NCBI RefSeq assembly: GCF_014202905.1 | Contig: NZ_JACHHY010000010.1 | Coordinates: 1 to 64,000 of the forward strand | Source of the DNA: Chitinivorax tropicus | GTDB lineage: Bacteria > Pseudomonadota > Gammaproteobacteria > Burkholderiales > SCOH01 | Direction: 5' to 3' | DNA: 64,000 bases | Part shown: positions 27,423 through 35,122 of the stretch, in pieces | How positions within the stretch are numbered: position 1 is the stretch's first letter | How the letters are laid out: every line of letters starts with the position of its first letter | Notes under the pieces: model-generated | Told to the model about the DNA's origin: nothing | What the model saw: only the letters and a program-made list of their open reading frames with translations | The model's database searches: none | Translations under genes and position numbers: made by a program

Positions 27423-28811
27423 ATGCAACGACCCTTCTGGCTCGCTGAGGCCCTGGCCATCCACCCCGGTGAAGCATGCCCGCCCCTACAAGGCGAATCC
27501 CACACCGACCTCTGCATCGTCGGTGGCGGCTTCACCGGGTTGTGGACGGCCATCCTGACCAAACAGGCCCGGCCTGATCTGCGTATCGTCATCATCGAAC
27601 AGGACATCTGCGGTGGCGGAGCATCGGGCCGTAACGGCGGCTGCCTGCTGACCTGGTCCACCAAATACCCTTCACTGGCCGATCATGTCGGTGCCGCCGA
27701 GGCACGCAGGCTGATCTCGGCCTCTGAACAAGCAGTGTTCGACATCGCGCAATTCTGTGCCAGGCACCAGATCGATGCGGAGTTACGGCTGGGCGGGGCT
27801 ATCTATGCCGCGAGCAACCCTGCGCAGACCGGTCGGCTGGACGAGGTGATGGCCAGCCTGAGTCGGCTGGATCTCAGTCATTGGCAGGCGCTGGATGACG
27901 CCCGCTGCCACCAGCTGACCGGCAGCACCCGCCTGCACCAGGGCTGGTATAGCGCCGCCGCCGGCAGCGTCCAACCGGCCAAGCTGGTGCGCGGGCTGCG
28001 GCGGGTTGCGCTGGCGATGGGCATCCGTATCCACGAGCACACACCGCTGAGGCGCTTGCATCGTGGCGACCCGATCCGGCTCGAAATCGGGCAGGGACAG
28101 ATCACTGCACGGCAGGTGGTGCTGGCCGTCAACGCCCACCTGCCGAACCTGGTTCCCGGCTTGGCCCGCAGCATGGTGCTGGTGTCCTCCGACATGATCA
28201 TCACCGAACCAGTACCAGATCTGATCACCAAGCTAGGCCTGCAGCATGGCCAGTCAGTCTGTGACCTGCGCACCTTTGTCCATTACTGGCGCAGCACGGC
28301 GGATGGTCGATTGATGCTGGGCAAAGGGGGCAATCGCATCGCATTTGGCAACCGCTATCTGGCTGCATTCGATCAACCCAGCCAATATCAACACCCGCTG
28401 CGCCAGCGCCTGCACCACTTTTTCCCTGAGCTGGCCCACACCACGGTGGCCGCCAGCTGGACAGGCGCGTCGGATCGCTCGGTCAGCGGCTTTCCCTTCT
28501 TCGGGCACCTGCCGGATCAGCCGAATGTGCTATATGGCGCTGGTTACTCGGGCAATGGCGTAGTGCAGAGCTATCTGGGCGGCACCCTGCTCAGCGCACG
28601 ACTGCTAGGGCTGGACAATGCCTGGACACGCTCACCGCTGTTCGGGGGGCCGATTCGCCAGTATCCACCCGAGCCGATCCGCTGGGCTGGCGCCATGCTG
28701 ATTCGCCAAGCCATCCGCCGTAAGGAGCGGGCAGAGGACAGGCAGCACCCGGTGGCATGGCTGGATGAACGCCTCTCTCGGCTGGCAGCCAGCGCGGGCA
28801 AGTCGGGCTGA
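27423..28811 (+). CDS. FAD-dependent oxidoreductase of the phosphonate cluster (PbfC/PbfD-like candidate)
   Basis: 462 residues of the DAO/glycine-oxidase type. The dinucleotide-binding motif is CIVGGGFTGLWTA (about 30-43), followed by GGGASGRNGG, typical of GbcA/PuuB-like amine oxidases. The C-terminal FAD contact is YGAGYSGNGVVQSYLGG. FAD oxidoreductases recurrently found in AEP operons (PbfC and PbfD types) oxidise AEP or N-alkyl-AEP to phosphonoacetaldehyde, which PhnX can cleave. By context this protein probably extends the substrate range to N-methylated AEP; I cannot separate the subtypes by eye. The ATG at 27423 is chosen from the family start. Confidence 0.75.
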   Translation: MQRPFWLAEALAIHPGEACPPLQGESHTDLCIVGGGFTGLWTAILTKQARPDLRIVIIEQDICGGGASGRNGGCLLTWSTKYPSLADHVGAAEARRLISASEQAVFDIAQFCARHQIDAELRLGGAIYAASNPAQTGRLDEVMASLSRLDLSHWQALDDARCHQLTGSTRLHQGWYSAAAGSVQPAKLVRGLRRVALAMGIRIHEHTPLRRLHRGDPIRLEIGQGQITARQVVLAVNAHLPNLVPGLARSMVLVSSDMIITEPVPDLITKLGLQHGQSVCDLRTFVHYWRSTADGRLMLGKGGNRIAFGNRYLAAFDQPSQYQHPLRQRLHHFFPELAHTTVAASWTGASDRSVSGFPFFGHLPDQPNVLYGAGYSGNGVVQSYLGGTLLSARLLGLDNAWTRSPLFGGPIRQYPPEPIRWAGAMLIRQAIRRKERAEDRQHPVAWLDERLSRLAASAGKSG

Positions 28812-28956
28812 ACAGGCTCCCGCTGCCAGTAGCAATGATGTAGATGGCAAGCCGCGCTGATGGGTGCGGCACGCCCCCCAAGACCATCCTTGAAGGATGC
28901 AATGATCGGTGGGATCGGCATCCCTTGATTGGGGTCAAATCTGCATTTCAAATTTT

Positions 28957-28987
28957 TCTAGACGACCGGTCTAATTTTACGTATAGT
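28957..28987 (+). promoter_or_regulatory. Promoter with NemR-like TetR operator, distal copy
   Basis: TAGACGACCGGTCTA (28959-28973) has TAGAC/GTCTA arms, as in the TAGACC-GGTCTA box bound by NemR-type TetR regulators. Its left arm TAGACG serves as a -35 with a 17-base spacer to TATAGT (28982-28987), so bound repressor would cover the promoter. The 28812-29142 gap contains no gene. Confidence 0.65.
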
Positions 28988-29112
28988 GCCTCCCATCGCC
29001 ACTTGCTGCAAGCCGGCGCAGATGCAATCGACTTGCCAGGGCCTATCACTTTCCGGTGTTGTCTGGGGTGCTGATCAGCATCGACATGAGCTACCACGCC
29101 ATGTCAAACCAC

Positions 29113-29131
29113 TCTAGACGACCGGTCTAAT
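29113..29131 (+). promoter_or_regulatory. NemR-like TetR operator, proximal copy
   Basis: The same 19 bases as at 28957-28975 recur here, ending just before the Shine-Dalgarno sequence AGGGAG of the yqhD-like gene. No TetR gene is in the window, so the repressor is encoded elsewhere. The spacing of 156 bases (about 15 helical turns) would allow looping or a road-block. Confidence 0.65.
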
Positions 29132-29142
29132 CAGGGAGTTGT

Positions 29143-30324
29143 ATGATGCAGAATTTTGTGTTTCACAATCCGACCAAAGTTGTGTTTGGCCAAGACACCA
29201 TTCAACAACTCGACCAGCTGATCCCAACCAATGCCCGGGTGCTGGTGCTGCTGGGCGGCCAAAGCGCCAAGACCAATGGCACGCTCGATCTGGTGCGCCA
29301 GGCGTTGGGCAACCGTCAGGTCAGTGAGTTCAATGGCATCGAGCCCAACCCGACCTATGAGACGTTGATGGAGGCTGTTGCGCAGGTCAAACGTGAGCAG
29401 ATCGACTATCTGCTGGCCGTGGGCGGTGGCTCGGTGATCGATGGCACCAAATTCGTGGCAGCAGCAGCGGTGTTCGATGGTGATCCATGGGACATCCTCA
29501 CCAGCTGGGGCAAAGCAGTCACCCGCGCCCTGCCGCTGGGGGTCGTGCTGACCCTGCCCGCCACGGGCTCGGAAACCAACTGCAACGCCGTGGTTACCCG
29601 TCGCGCCACGCATAGCAAGCGGCCCTTCAACAGCCCGCATGTCTATGCCCAATTCGCCGTTCTGGACCCGACCCGGACATACACCCTGCCCAAACGGCAG
29701 ATCGCCAATGGCCTGGCCGATGCCTTTGTCCATATCATCGAGCAGTATCTGACCTATCCCGTGCAGGCCATGGCGCAGGACCGCTTCGCGGAAGGCCTGT
29801 TGCAGACCTTGATCGAGCTGGCACCAGGCGCACTGGCTGACCAGCCGGATTATCAACAGCGGGCCAATCTGATGTGGACGGCATCGCTGGCGCTGAATGG
29901 CCTGTTGGCCACCGGTGTCCCGCAGGACTGGGCGACCCATATGATCGGCCATGAGCTGACCGCACGCTATGGCATCGACCACGCCCGCACCTTGGCCATG
30001 GTGCTGCCCGCGCTGATGCAAGTGCAGCGCCATACCAAGCACGCCAAGCTGCTGCAGTATGCAGAGCGGGTCTGGCACATCACCACGGGTGACGATGCCG
30101 AGCGCATTGACGAAGCCATTGCCCGTACTCGCCAGTTCTTCGAATCATTGGGCATTGGCACTACGCTGCGGGACTATGACCTCGATGAGCGGGCCATCGA
30201 CGAAGTCGTCGCCCAATTGATCCAGCACGGCATGGTGGCGCTGGGCGAACATCAGGACATCACACCCGACGTCAGCCGTCGCATTCTGAGCCTGGCGCTA
30301 GGCGCCGCAAACCAGGCTGCATGA
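29143..30324 (+). CDS. yqhD: NADPH-dependent aldehyde reductase YqhD (iron-containing alcohol dehydrogenase family)
   Basis: 393 residues, closely similar to E. coli YqhD along its whole length: MMQNFVFHNPTKVVFG start, coenzyme motif LLAVGGGSVIDGTKF, and LPATGSETN. Metal ligands are in GLADAFVHIIEQY (Asp and His) and in GHELTARYGIDHA (two His). YqhD reduces short aldehydes such as acrolein, glyoxal and butanal with NADPH. The two NemR-like boxes in front suggest induction by reactive electrophiles. It is followed by the CurA-like reductase, which acts on enals and enones. Confidence 0.93.
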   Translation: MMQNFVFHNPTKVVFGQDTIQQLDQLIPTNARVLVLLGGQSAKTNGTLDLVRQALGNRQVSEFNGIEPNPTYETLMEAVAQVKREQIDYLLAVGGGSVIDGTKFVAAAAVFDGDPWDILTSWGKAVTRALPLGVVLTLPATGSETNCNAVVTRRATHSKRPFNSPHVYAQFAVLDPTRTYTLPKRQIANGLADAFVHIIEQYLTYPVQAMAQDRFAEGLLQTLIELAPGALADQPDYQQRANLMWTASLALNGLLATGVPQDWATHMIGHELTARYGIDHARTLAMVLPALMQVQRHTKHAKLLQYAERVWHITTGDDAERIDEAIARTRQFFESLGIGTTLRDYDLDERAIDEVVAQLIQHGMVALGEHQDITPDVSRRILSLALGAANQAA

Positions 30325-30410
30325 GCTGACCCACAGGACAAACAGCGCCGATGGCAGGGTATGCCCACCCATCGGCCCACACCGACTCATTTGACAGGAA
30401 CACCCGAATC

Positions 30411-31442
30411 ATGACTGCCCTCGTAAACTACCAGATCGTATTGAACCGTCGCCCCGTGGGTGAGCCCACACCAGAAGATTTCCGCATGGTCGAACAGCCG
30501 ATGCCCACCCCTGGGCCGGATGAAGTCCTGCTCAAAGTGCTGTACCTGTCGATCGACCCTTATATGCGTGGCCGCATGAGTGATGCAGAGTCGTATGCCA
30601 CACCGGTTCCGCTGAATGGCGTGATGGTCGGCGGCACCGTAGCGCGGGTAGAGGTTTCCAATCACCCGAATTTCCAGGCAGGCGACCTGGTGCTGTCGAT
30701 GAGCGGCTGGCAAAGCTACGCCGTTGCCCACGGCAGCCACCTGACCAAGCTCGGCAATACCCTGCCCCGCCCATCCTACGCGCTGGGCCTGCTGGGCATG
30801 CCCGGCATCACCGCCTATATGGGCTTGCTGGATATCGGCCAGCCCAAGGCTGGTGAGACAGTGGTCGTGGCTTCCGCCAGCGGCGCGGTGGGCTCCATGG
30901 TTGGCCAGATCGCCAAGCTGCAAGGCTGCCGCGTGGTAGGCATCGCGGGTGGCGACAAAAAGTGCCGCTATGTCACTGAAGAGCTGGGTTTCGATGTCTG
31001 CCTGGATCATCGCGCACCTGACTTTGCACAACAGCTGGCCCAAGCCTGCCCGGACGGGATCGATGTGTACTTCGAGAACGTCGGCGGGGCCGTATTCGAT
31101 GCAGTGATGCCCCTGCTCAACCCCAAAGCGCGGATTCCAGTCTGCGGCCTGATCTCTCAATACAATGCCACCTCGCTGCCAGGCGGCCCGGACCGCCTGA
31201 GCCTGCTGGCCAGGACCATCCTGGTCAAACGCATCAGAATGCAAGGCTTCATCGTGTTCGATGATTACTGGCATCGCTATGGTGAATTCTTCCAACAGAT
31301 GAGCCAATGGGTTGCCGAAGGCAAGGTCAAGTTGCTGGAAGACTGCGTGGAGGGCCTGGAGAACGCGCCACAAGCGCTGATCGGCCTGCTGAGAGGCGAC
31401 AACTTCGGTAAGGTGGTGGTACAAGTCGCACGCGACCTGTAA
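30411..31442 (+). CDS. NADP-dependent 2-alkenal/curcumin reductase-like oxidoreductase
   Basis: 343 residues of the medium-chain reductase, leukotriene B4 dehydrogenase-like group. LSIDPYMRGRMSD is near the N-terminus. The Rossmann motif is VVVASASGAVGSMVGQIAKLQG, with the NADP 2'-phosphate site GGDKKCRYVTEELG and FENVGG. There is no zinc site. E. coli CurA and plant alkenal reductases share this pattern and saturate double bonds next to carbonyls. The ATG at 30411 has AGGAA upstream. Placed 86 bases after yqhD, it likely belongs to the same electrophile-detoxifying operon. Confidence 0.87.
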   Translation: MTALVNYQIVLNRRPVGEPTPEDFRMVEQPMPTPGPDEVLLKVLYLSIDPYMRGRMSDAESYATPVPLNGVMVGGTVARVEVSNHPNFQAGDLVLSMSGWQSYAVAHGSHLTKLGNTLPRPSYALGLLGMPGITAYMGLLDIGQPKAGETVVVASASGAVGSMVGQIAKLQGCRVVGIAGGDKKCRYVTEELGFDVCLDHRAPDFAQQLAQACPDGIDVYFENVGGAVFDAVMPLLNPKARIPVCGLISQYNATSLPGGPDRLSLLARTILVKRIRMQGFIVFDDYWHRYGEFFQQMSQWVAEGKVKLLEDCVEGLENAPQALIGLLRGDNFGKVVVQVARDL

Positions 31443-31455
31443 CCGATGACGACAA

Positions 31456-31486
31456 GGCTGGCGGCCCACAGGCCACCAGCCGTTTT
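31456..31486 (+). terminator. Terminator of the yqhD operon, abutting the end of mbnC
   Basis: GGCTGGCGGCC-CACA-GGCCACCAGCC is an 11-position stem with one C/A mismatch, followed by GTTTT. It lies between convergent genes and reaches the mbnC stop codon. Confidence 0.7.
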
Positions 31487-32076
31487 CACTTAGGCAACAC
31501 CTGCCAGCCAGGAAAGGTATCCAACTCGAAGCTGTTTGTGTAGAACAGCCCCAGATCGGCCTCTGGCGAGGGCAAGCCAGAATCCACCTCGATACGCTCG
31601 ACCCGTCGCCCTGCCAACAACGAATTCGGCTTCCAACCCACAACCCAGCCGGTAGATGCCGCCCGACCCAACACCACGCCCACCTGTGGGCTGCGATCCA
31701 GCACCGCCCAGCGGGCTGCCGCTGCCGCCATCAACTGCTCCTGCAACGCGTCCGTCAGCTGATGCTGGAAGGGCGACTGCGCCAACCAGCGTCCCACCCA
31801 TAGATAGAAATGCCACCCCATGCTCAGGTGCTGCTCGGCAGCCCAGGCCATGAATCCGTCAAAGATCTGCTCACCAGCCGGGTCGGCCATGTCCAGCAGA
31901 TCCGGGCATACATCGAACAGCGTATGCCAATAGTTGCGCAGGCTCATGTCCACCCGCACGAAAGCACGACTGTCGCGGGGGAGCCGTTGCCGCGCCGTCG
32001 GGTCGATCAGTTGATCCAACAGCTCACGATCGCGGATCATCCGATCCGGCAAGGCGGTCAGGGAAGGGAAGCGCAT
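31486..32076 (-). CDS. mbnC: Methanobactin biosynthesis partner protein MbnC
   Basis: 196 residues, starting MRFPSLTALPDRMIRDRELLDQL, with RLPRDSRAFVRVDMSLRNYWHTLFD and WHFYLWVGRWL. It has no known catalytic motif. In methanobactin loci MbnC follows MbnB and forms the MbnBC complex, which contacts the precursor leader and positions its cysteines. Here the start lies 19 bases inside the end of the mbnB gene, so the pair is tightly coupled. I assign MbnC from position, size and resemblance to the RLPRDSRA-type start of the family; a profile search would settle it. Note that general DUF2063-type partners accompany other DUF692 enzymes. Confidence 0.8.
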   Translation of the reverse strand: MRFPSLTALPDRMIRDRELLDQLIDPTARQRLPRDSRAFVRVDMSLRNYWHTLFDVCPDLLDMADPAGEQIFDGFMAWAAEQHLSMGWHFYLWVGRWLAQSPFQHQLTDALQEQLMAAAAARWAVLDRSPQVGVVLGRAASTGWVVGWKPNSLLAGRRVERIEVDSGLPSPEADLGLFYTNSFELDTFPGWQVLPK

Positions 32077-32873
32077 GTCGGCACCTCGGCATAGATTTCA
32101 CGTAGTTTCAACAGGTCTTCCAGCACGCTGTCGTAGTGGATGTTCTCATCCCGCTCATAGGTAAGCGTGGCCCCCGGCTTGTCCATCAGGTCGCGGTATG
32201 CCCGCAGACCGGCCAGCGTATCGGCAGCCATCAGGCCATCATGCGAATCCACAGTCACCCGGTCATCGGCAAAGGCCGTGTTGTAACTGGACACATGGAA
32301 GTGCCGAGCCTGTTTCATGACCTCGCGCCAGGCATGCAGCGAAGGCCCGCCATTGCGCCACGCACAGACGGCGTTGGACAGATCGAACAAGGTGCCGCAG
32401 CCGGTGTCGGCCATCAGCCGCTCGAAAAACATGGGCGCATCGTCGCTGCCATCCACAATCGACGGGTAGTTCTCGACATGCATCTGACACCCCAGTAGCG
32501 CCTGCCACTTCAGAATCCGCTCCCGCACCCGCTCGAAATCAGCCTGATAGTCGATCTCGCCCAGGTGGAACAAAGCCCGCCCCTGGTGGGTGAAATAGGC
32601 GATATGGTCGGACACATACAAGGGCTGCAAAGTGTCGATGAACGGCTTGAGCTGGGCGGCGAAGGTATCGAGCGTGGCATCGTCCACCTCGATGAAGCGC
32701 GAGAACATGATGTGAAACCCCACCGGCACATCAAAGGCGGCGGCCATCTCTGCCACCGGAACGTGCAGGAAGTTGTCGATCAACAACTCGACATAGTCGA
32801 TGGCCCCCTCCCTTGCCAATTGCTGCACCATGGGGGTGGTTTCACCCAACGTAAAATTGAAGCCGATCTGCAT
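32058..32873 (-). CDS. mbnB: Methanobactin biosynthesis oxidase MbnB (DUF692, multinuclear iron)
   Basis: 271-residue TIM-barrel protein of the DUF692 family. Metal-ligand candidates are all present: His54 (VGFHIMFS), Asp89/His90 (VSDHIAYF), Glu134 (HVENYP), Asp164/Asn167 (FDLSNA), His193 (HFHVSS), Asp209/His211 (DSHDG) and Glu240 (YERDEN). MbnB uses iron and oxygen to convert cysteine residues of MbnA into oxazolone-thioamide pairs that bind Cu(I). It lies immediately downstream of the precursor gene and overlaps mbnC. Other DUF692 enzymes act on other RiPPs (TglH type); the precursor next door points to the methanobactin branch. Confidence 0.9.
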   Translation of the reverse strand: MQIGFNFTLGETTPMVQQLAREGAIDYVELLIDNFLHVPVAEMAAAFDVPVGFHIMFSRFIEVDDATLDTFAAQLKPFIDTLQPLYVSDHIAYFTHQGRALFHLGEIDYQADFERVRERILKWQALLGCQMHVENYPSIVDGSDDAPMFFERLMADTGCGTLFDLSNAVCAWRNGGPSLHAWREVMKQARHFHVSSYNTAFADDRVTVDSHDGLMAADTLAGLRAYRDLMDKPGATLTYERDENIHYDSVLEDLLKLREIYAEVPTCASLP

Positions 32874-32923
32874 GATATTTGAACACCCAAGTGTGGAAAG
32901 ACTGTCGGAACCCCATCAGCCAC

Positions 32924-32948
32924 CCCGGCATGTGGCCAGCATGCCAGG
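32924..32948 (-). promoter_or_regulatory. Stem-loop between mbnA and mbnB
   Basis: On the minus strand CCTGGCATG-CTGGCCA-CATGCCGGG pairs over nine positions with one G-U. There is no T-tract. A hairpin directly behind a RiPP precursor gene commonly protects the precursor mRNA or attenuates read-through, so that much more precursor than enzyme is made. That role is inferred here. Confidence 0.5.
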
Positions 32949-32967
32949 GCACTACCTTACATCTTGC

Positions 32968-33057
32968 TTACTGCTTGGTGCGGCACAAGCTGGCGCAACG
33001 GGCGCCGACGCGACCCAATACAGTGATTTCCTGCTTACGGACGATGACGATCTTCAT
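32968..33057 (-). CDS. mbnA: Methanobactin-type precursor peptide MbnA
   Basis: A 29-codon gene with ATG at 33057, stop TAA at 32968-32970, and a textbook AAGGAG six bases before the start. The peptide begins MKIVIVRKQEITVLGRVGA (19 residues) and ends with the predicted core RCASLCRTKQ. It aligns without gaps to known MbnA peptides: basic-hydrophobic leader, V-x-G-R at 13-16, Ala19, Cys21. The core is closest to the Methylocystis SB2 type (RCASTC...), with both cysteines at 21 and 25. MbnBC would turn Cys21 and Cys25 into the two nitrogen-heterocycle/thioamide ligands for Cu(I). Thr after Cys in SB2-like cores can be sulfated, but here Leu stands at 24 and no sulfotransferase gene is near. 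The gene is too short for ordinary callers. Confidence 0.9.
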   Translation of the reverse strand: MKIVIVRKQEITVLGRVGARCASLCRTKQ

Positions 33058-33125
33058 GGTGTGCTCCTTGTTATCAGATTGAGAAAACAACACAAACAGC
33101 GGATACAGCGACCAACTGGTCATAT

Positions 33126-34262
33126 CTATCGGGCGGCATGCTCCTTTCTCTTTGATGATTCAACAGCTTGAGTCGCAACAGACTGATCGATGAATCGCTG
33201 ATCAGTCAGGCTTTCCAGAAAGGCCACCAGATCCGCCACCTCCTCATCGGTAATCTGGAACCCTTGAATGAACTGGCTGCGCAACGGGTTGGGCCCCGCC
33301 CCAGACTGCCCTGCCCGTCCCTTTTGTGCGTAATGCAGACGGACCACCGCCTGTAGCGTCGGCAACGAGCCGTCGTGCATATAAGGCGCAGTCAGGGCGA
33401 TATTGCGCAGGCCCGGCGTGCGGAATTTGCCTTCGTCAGCCGCTTTCTGGGTGAACTCGCGCAGGCCGCTGGCCCCAGGTGGGTAGGCCCCCTGGCCGTC
33501 TTCGTTATACAAACCCGTGTTGTGAAACCCACGCTCGCCCAACGGCTGCATACGATGGATCTGGTTATCGGTGAAATTGATACCGCCATGGCAGTGATAA
33601 CACTCCAACCGCTCGCCAAAAAACAATTGCTCACCCCGCTTGGCAGAGGGCGATATCGCATCCCGTTGCCCGCCATAGCGATAACGATCGTAAGGTGAGT
33701 CAAATGACAGCAGGCTGCGCTCGAAGCTGGCGATGGCGCGAGTGAGGGTCTTGAGTGAGATCTCCCCTTTCTGCGCCGGAAAAGCCTGCTTGAACAGTCT
33801 TGGATAGTCCGGATCGGCACGCAGCCGCTCGAACAGCAGCTGCTCCTTCCCGGCCATGCCCATCTCGATCGGGTGCTCACCGAACAAGGGGTTCAGGATC
33901 TGCTGTTCCAGCGAGGTGATGTTCGGATTGGCCCAGGTCAGCGTGGGCAGGTATGCGACATTCACCAGGGCCATCGCATTGCGCTTGCCCAGCTCGCCGG
34001 TGCTGCCTTTGGCCAACGACAGGCCATCGCTGAAAGACTTGTCCGGCAGGTGGCAACCCGCGCAGGCTTGTGTCTGATTGGCTGACAGGCGCTTGTCGTA
34101 GAACAACGCCCGCCCCAATGCCACTTTGGCAGGCGTCATCGGGTTGTCCTTGGGCACCAGCGGAGTGGGCGCCCAGGCCGGAATCGGCCAGTCATAACGC
34201 GTGCCCGCCACCGCAGCCAGCGCCATGCCCAGCCCCATGATCACGACCGGCCAGCGCTTCAT
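33126..34262 (-). CDS. mbnH: Di-heme c-type peroxidase-like enzyme MbnH (MauG/BthA family)
   Basis: 378 residues with an N-terminal signal or anchor and two c-type heme motifs, CAGCH (67-71) and CYHCH (221-225). The spacing is that of bacterial di-heme cytochrome c peroxidases. In methanobactin loci MbnH forms a bis-Fe(IV) state and oxidises a tryptophan of its partner MbnP to kynurenine. The gene overlaps mbnP by 4 bases (ATGA at 34259), which fixes the ATG at 34262 rather than the GTG at 34271. It lies 68 bases before the mbnA start. A generic CcpA-like peroxidase is the alternative, but the paired MbnP argues against it. Confidence 0.87.
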   Translation of the reverse strand: MKRWPVVIMGLGMALAAVAGTRYDWPIPAWAPTPLVPKDNPMTPAKVALGRALFYDKRLSANQTQACAGCHLPDKSFSDGLSLAKGSTGELGKRNAMALVNVAYLPTLTWANPNITSLEQQILNPLFGEHPIEMGMAGKEQLLFERLRADPDYPRLFKQAFPAQKGEISLKTLTRAIASFERSLLSFDSPYDRYRYGGQRDAISPSAKRGEQLFFGERLECYHCHGGINFTDNQIHRMQPLGERGFHNTGLYNEDGQGAYPPGASGLREFTQKAADEGKFRTPGLRNIALTAPYMHDGSLPTLQAVVRLHYAQKGRAGQSGAGPNPLRSQFIQGFQITDEEVADLVAFLESLTDQRFIDQSVATQAVESSKRKEHAAR

Positions 34263-35107
34263 CTGGGCCACACCTTGAATACCATCTGGCCAGCCGTACC
34301 CCGCAGGCCCAGCGCCGACAGGACGCCCTCGCAGTCCGGGTCATCCACAGCAGCCATGCAGCCTGGCGCGGTATGGGGTGCCTGGGTTTGCAAGCGGGTC
34401 TGCGCCAGCAGGGCAGACAGGTCGATCTGCACTTGATCCAGACGCGGGTCGAATCGTGCCAGCTTGACCGACACCCGGTTCGGCTGCAGGCAGTGTGTTG
34501 GTGGGGTGGTGGTGCTGTCCGACTGGCACCCCGTGCTGCCGATGTGGATGGGGAATCCATCTGCCTGTCCGGTTTTGTTCACATCCAGCTCCAGCTTGAT
34601 GAAGCGGTACCCTGCCTGCCAGCTCCAGAACATCGCGGTCTGATTGAAAGGCGATGGCGCCAGGGTGGCATCCTGATGATTGATGCGGGCGGGCAGGCCG
34701 ACTGTGAATTGCAGCCCCCTGTACCGCCCGGCGGGCACACGCCCCACGACGGCCCGATGCTGGGGCACAGTGCCATTGGCACAGTTGCCGGTGGCGTCTT
34801 CAAAATCCAGCATGGCGGCAGAGTCGGCCTGCCAGACTCCATCCGCCACCAGCTGCACCGGCACGGCCTTCCCTTTGTTATCGATCAAGGCCATATCGGA
34901 CACGAACATGCGCAGATCGGCCAGGGTGATGACGGACTGATCCAGGCCCTGCCCCTCGACAGGGGCACCACAACTGGCGGGTTGACCTGCCAGTGTCGGC
35001 AGGAAACGGATGTTGACTGTCTGCAAGGCGGGGGCCGCCCCGCTGCACATGCCCCACCCCAAACCCCACCCCATCAATAGCCATCTGGCCATGTGCATCT
35101 GGTTCAC
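34259..35107 (-). CDS. mbnP: MbnP-like periplasmic copper protein (four-Cys metallo-mystery pair protein)
   Basis: 282 residues with a signal peptide (about 1-25). The mature protein contains spaced cysteines (PASCGAP, TGNCANG, STGCQSD, THCLQP, PGCMAA, PDCEG) and the segment FWSWQAGYRFIKLELD, typical of MbnP. In characterised systems a Trp of MbnP becomes kynurenine under MbnH and creates a copper-binding site; I cannot tell by eye which Trp that is. The GTG start at 35107 has AGGAGGG five bases upstream, better placed than for the ATGs at 35098 and 35092. It lies 15 bases after the receptor gene. Confidence 0.87.
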   Translation of the reverse strand: MNQMHMARWLLMGWGLGWGMCSGAAPALQTVNIRFLPTLAGQPASCGAPVEGQGLDQSVITLADLRMFVSDMALIDNKGKAVPVQLVADGVWQADSAAMLDFEDATGNCANGTVPQHRAVVGRVPAGRYRGLQFTVGLPARINHQDATLAPSPFNQTAMFWSWQAGYRFIKLELDVNKTGQADGFPIHIGSTGCQSDSTTTPPTHCLQPNRVSVKLARFDPRLDQVQIDLSALLAQTRLQTQAPHTAPGCMAAVDDPDCEGVLSALGLRGTAGQMVFKVWPR

Positions 35108-35122
35108 CTTGTCCCTCCTGAT

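Noticed and set aside
30387-31643. 418-residue frame antisense to the CurA-like reductase
   Set aside because: Longer than the real gene but without domain features; spans the operon terminator and the 3' end of mbnC.
32879-33082. 67-residue plus-strand frame over the mbnA region
   Set aside because: Shadow of the precursor gene; no ribosome binding site and the protein looks random.
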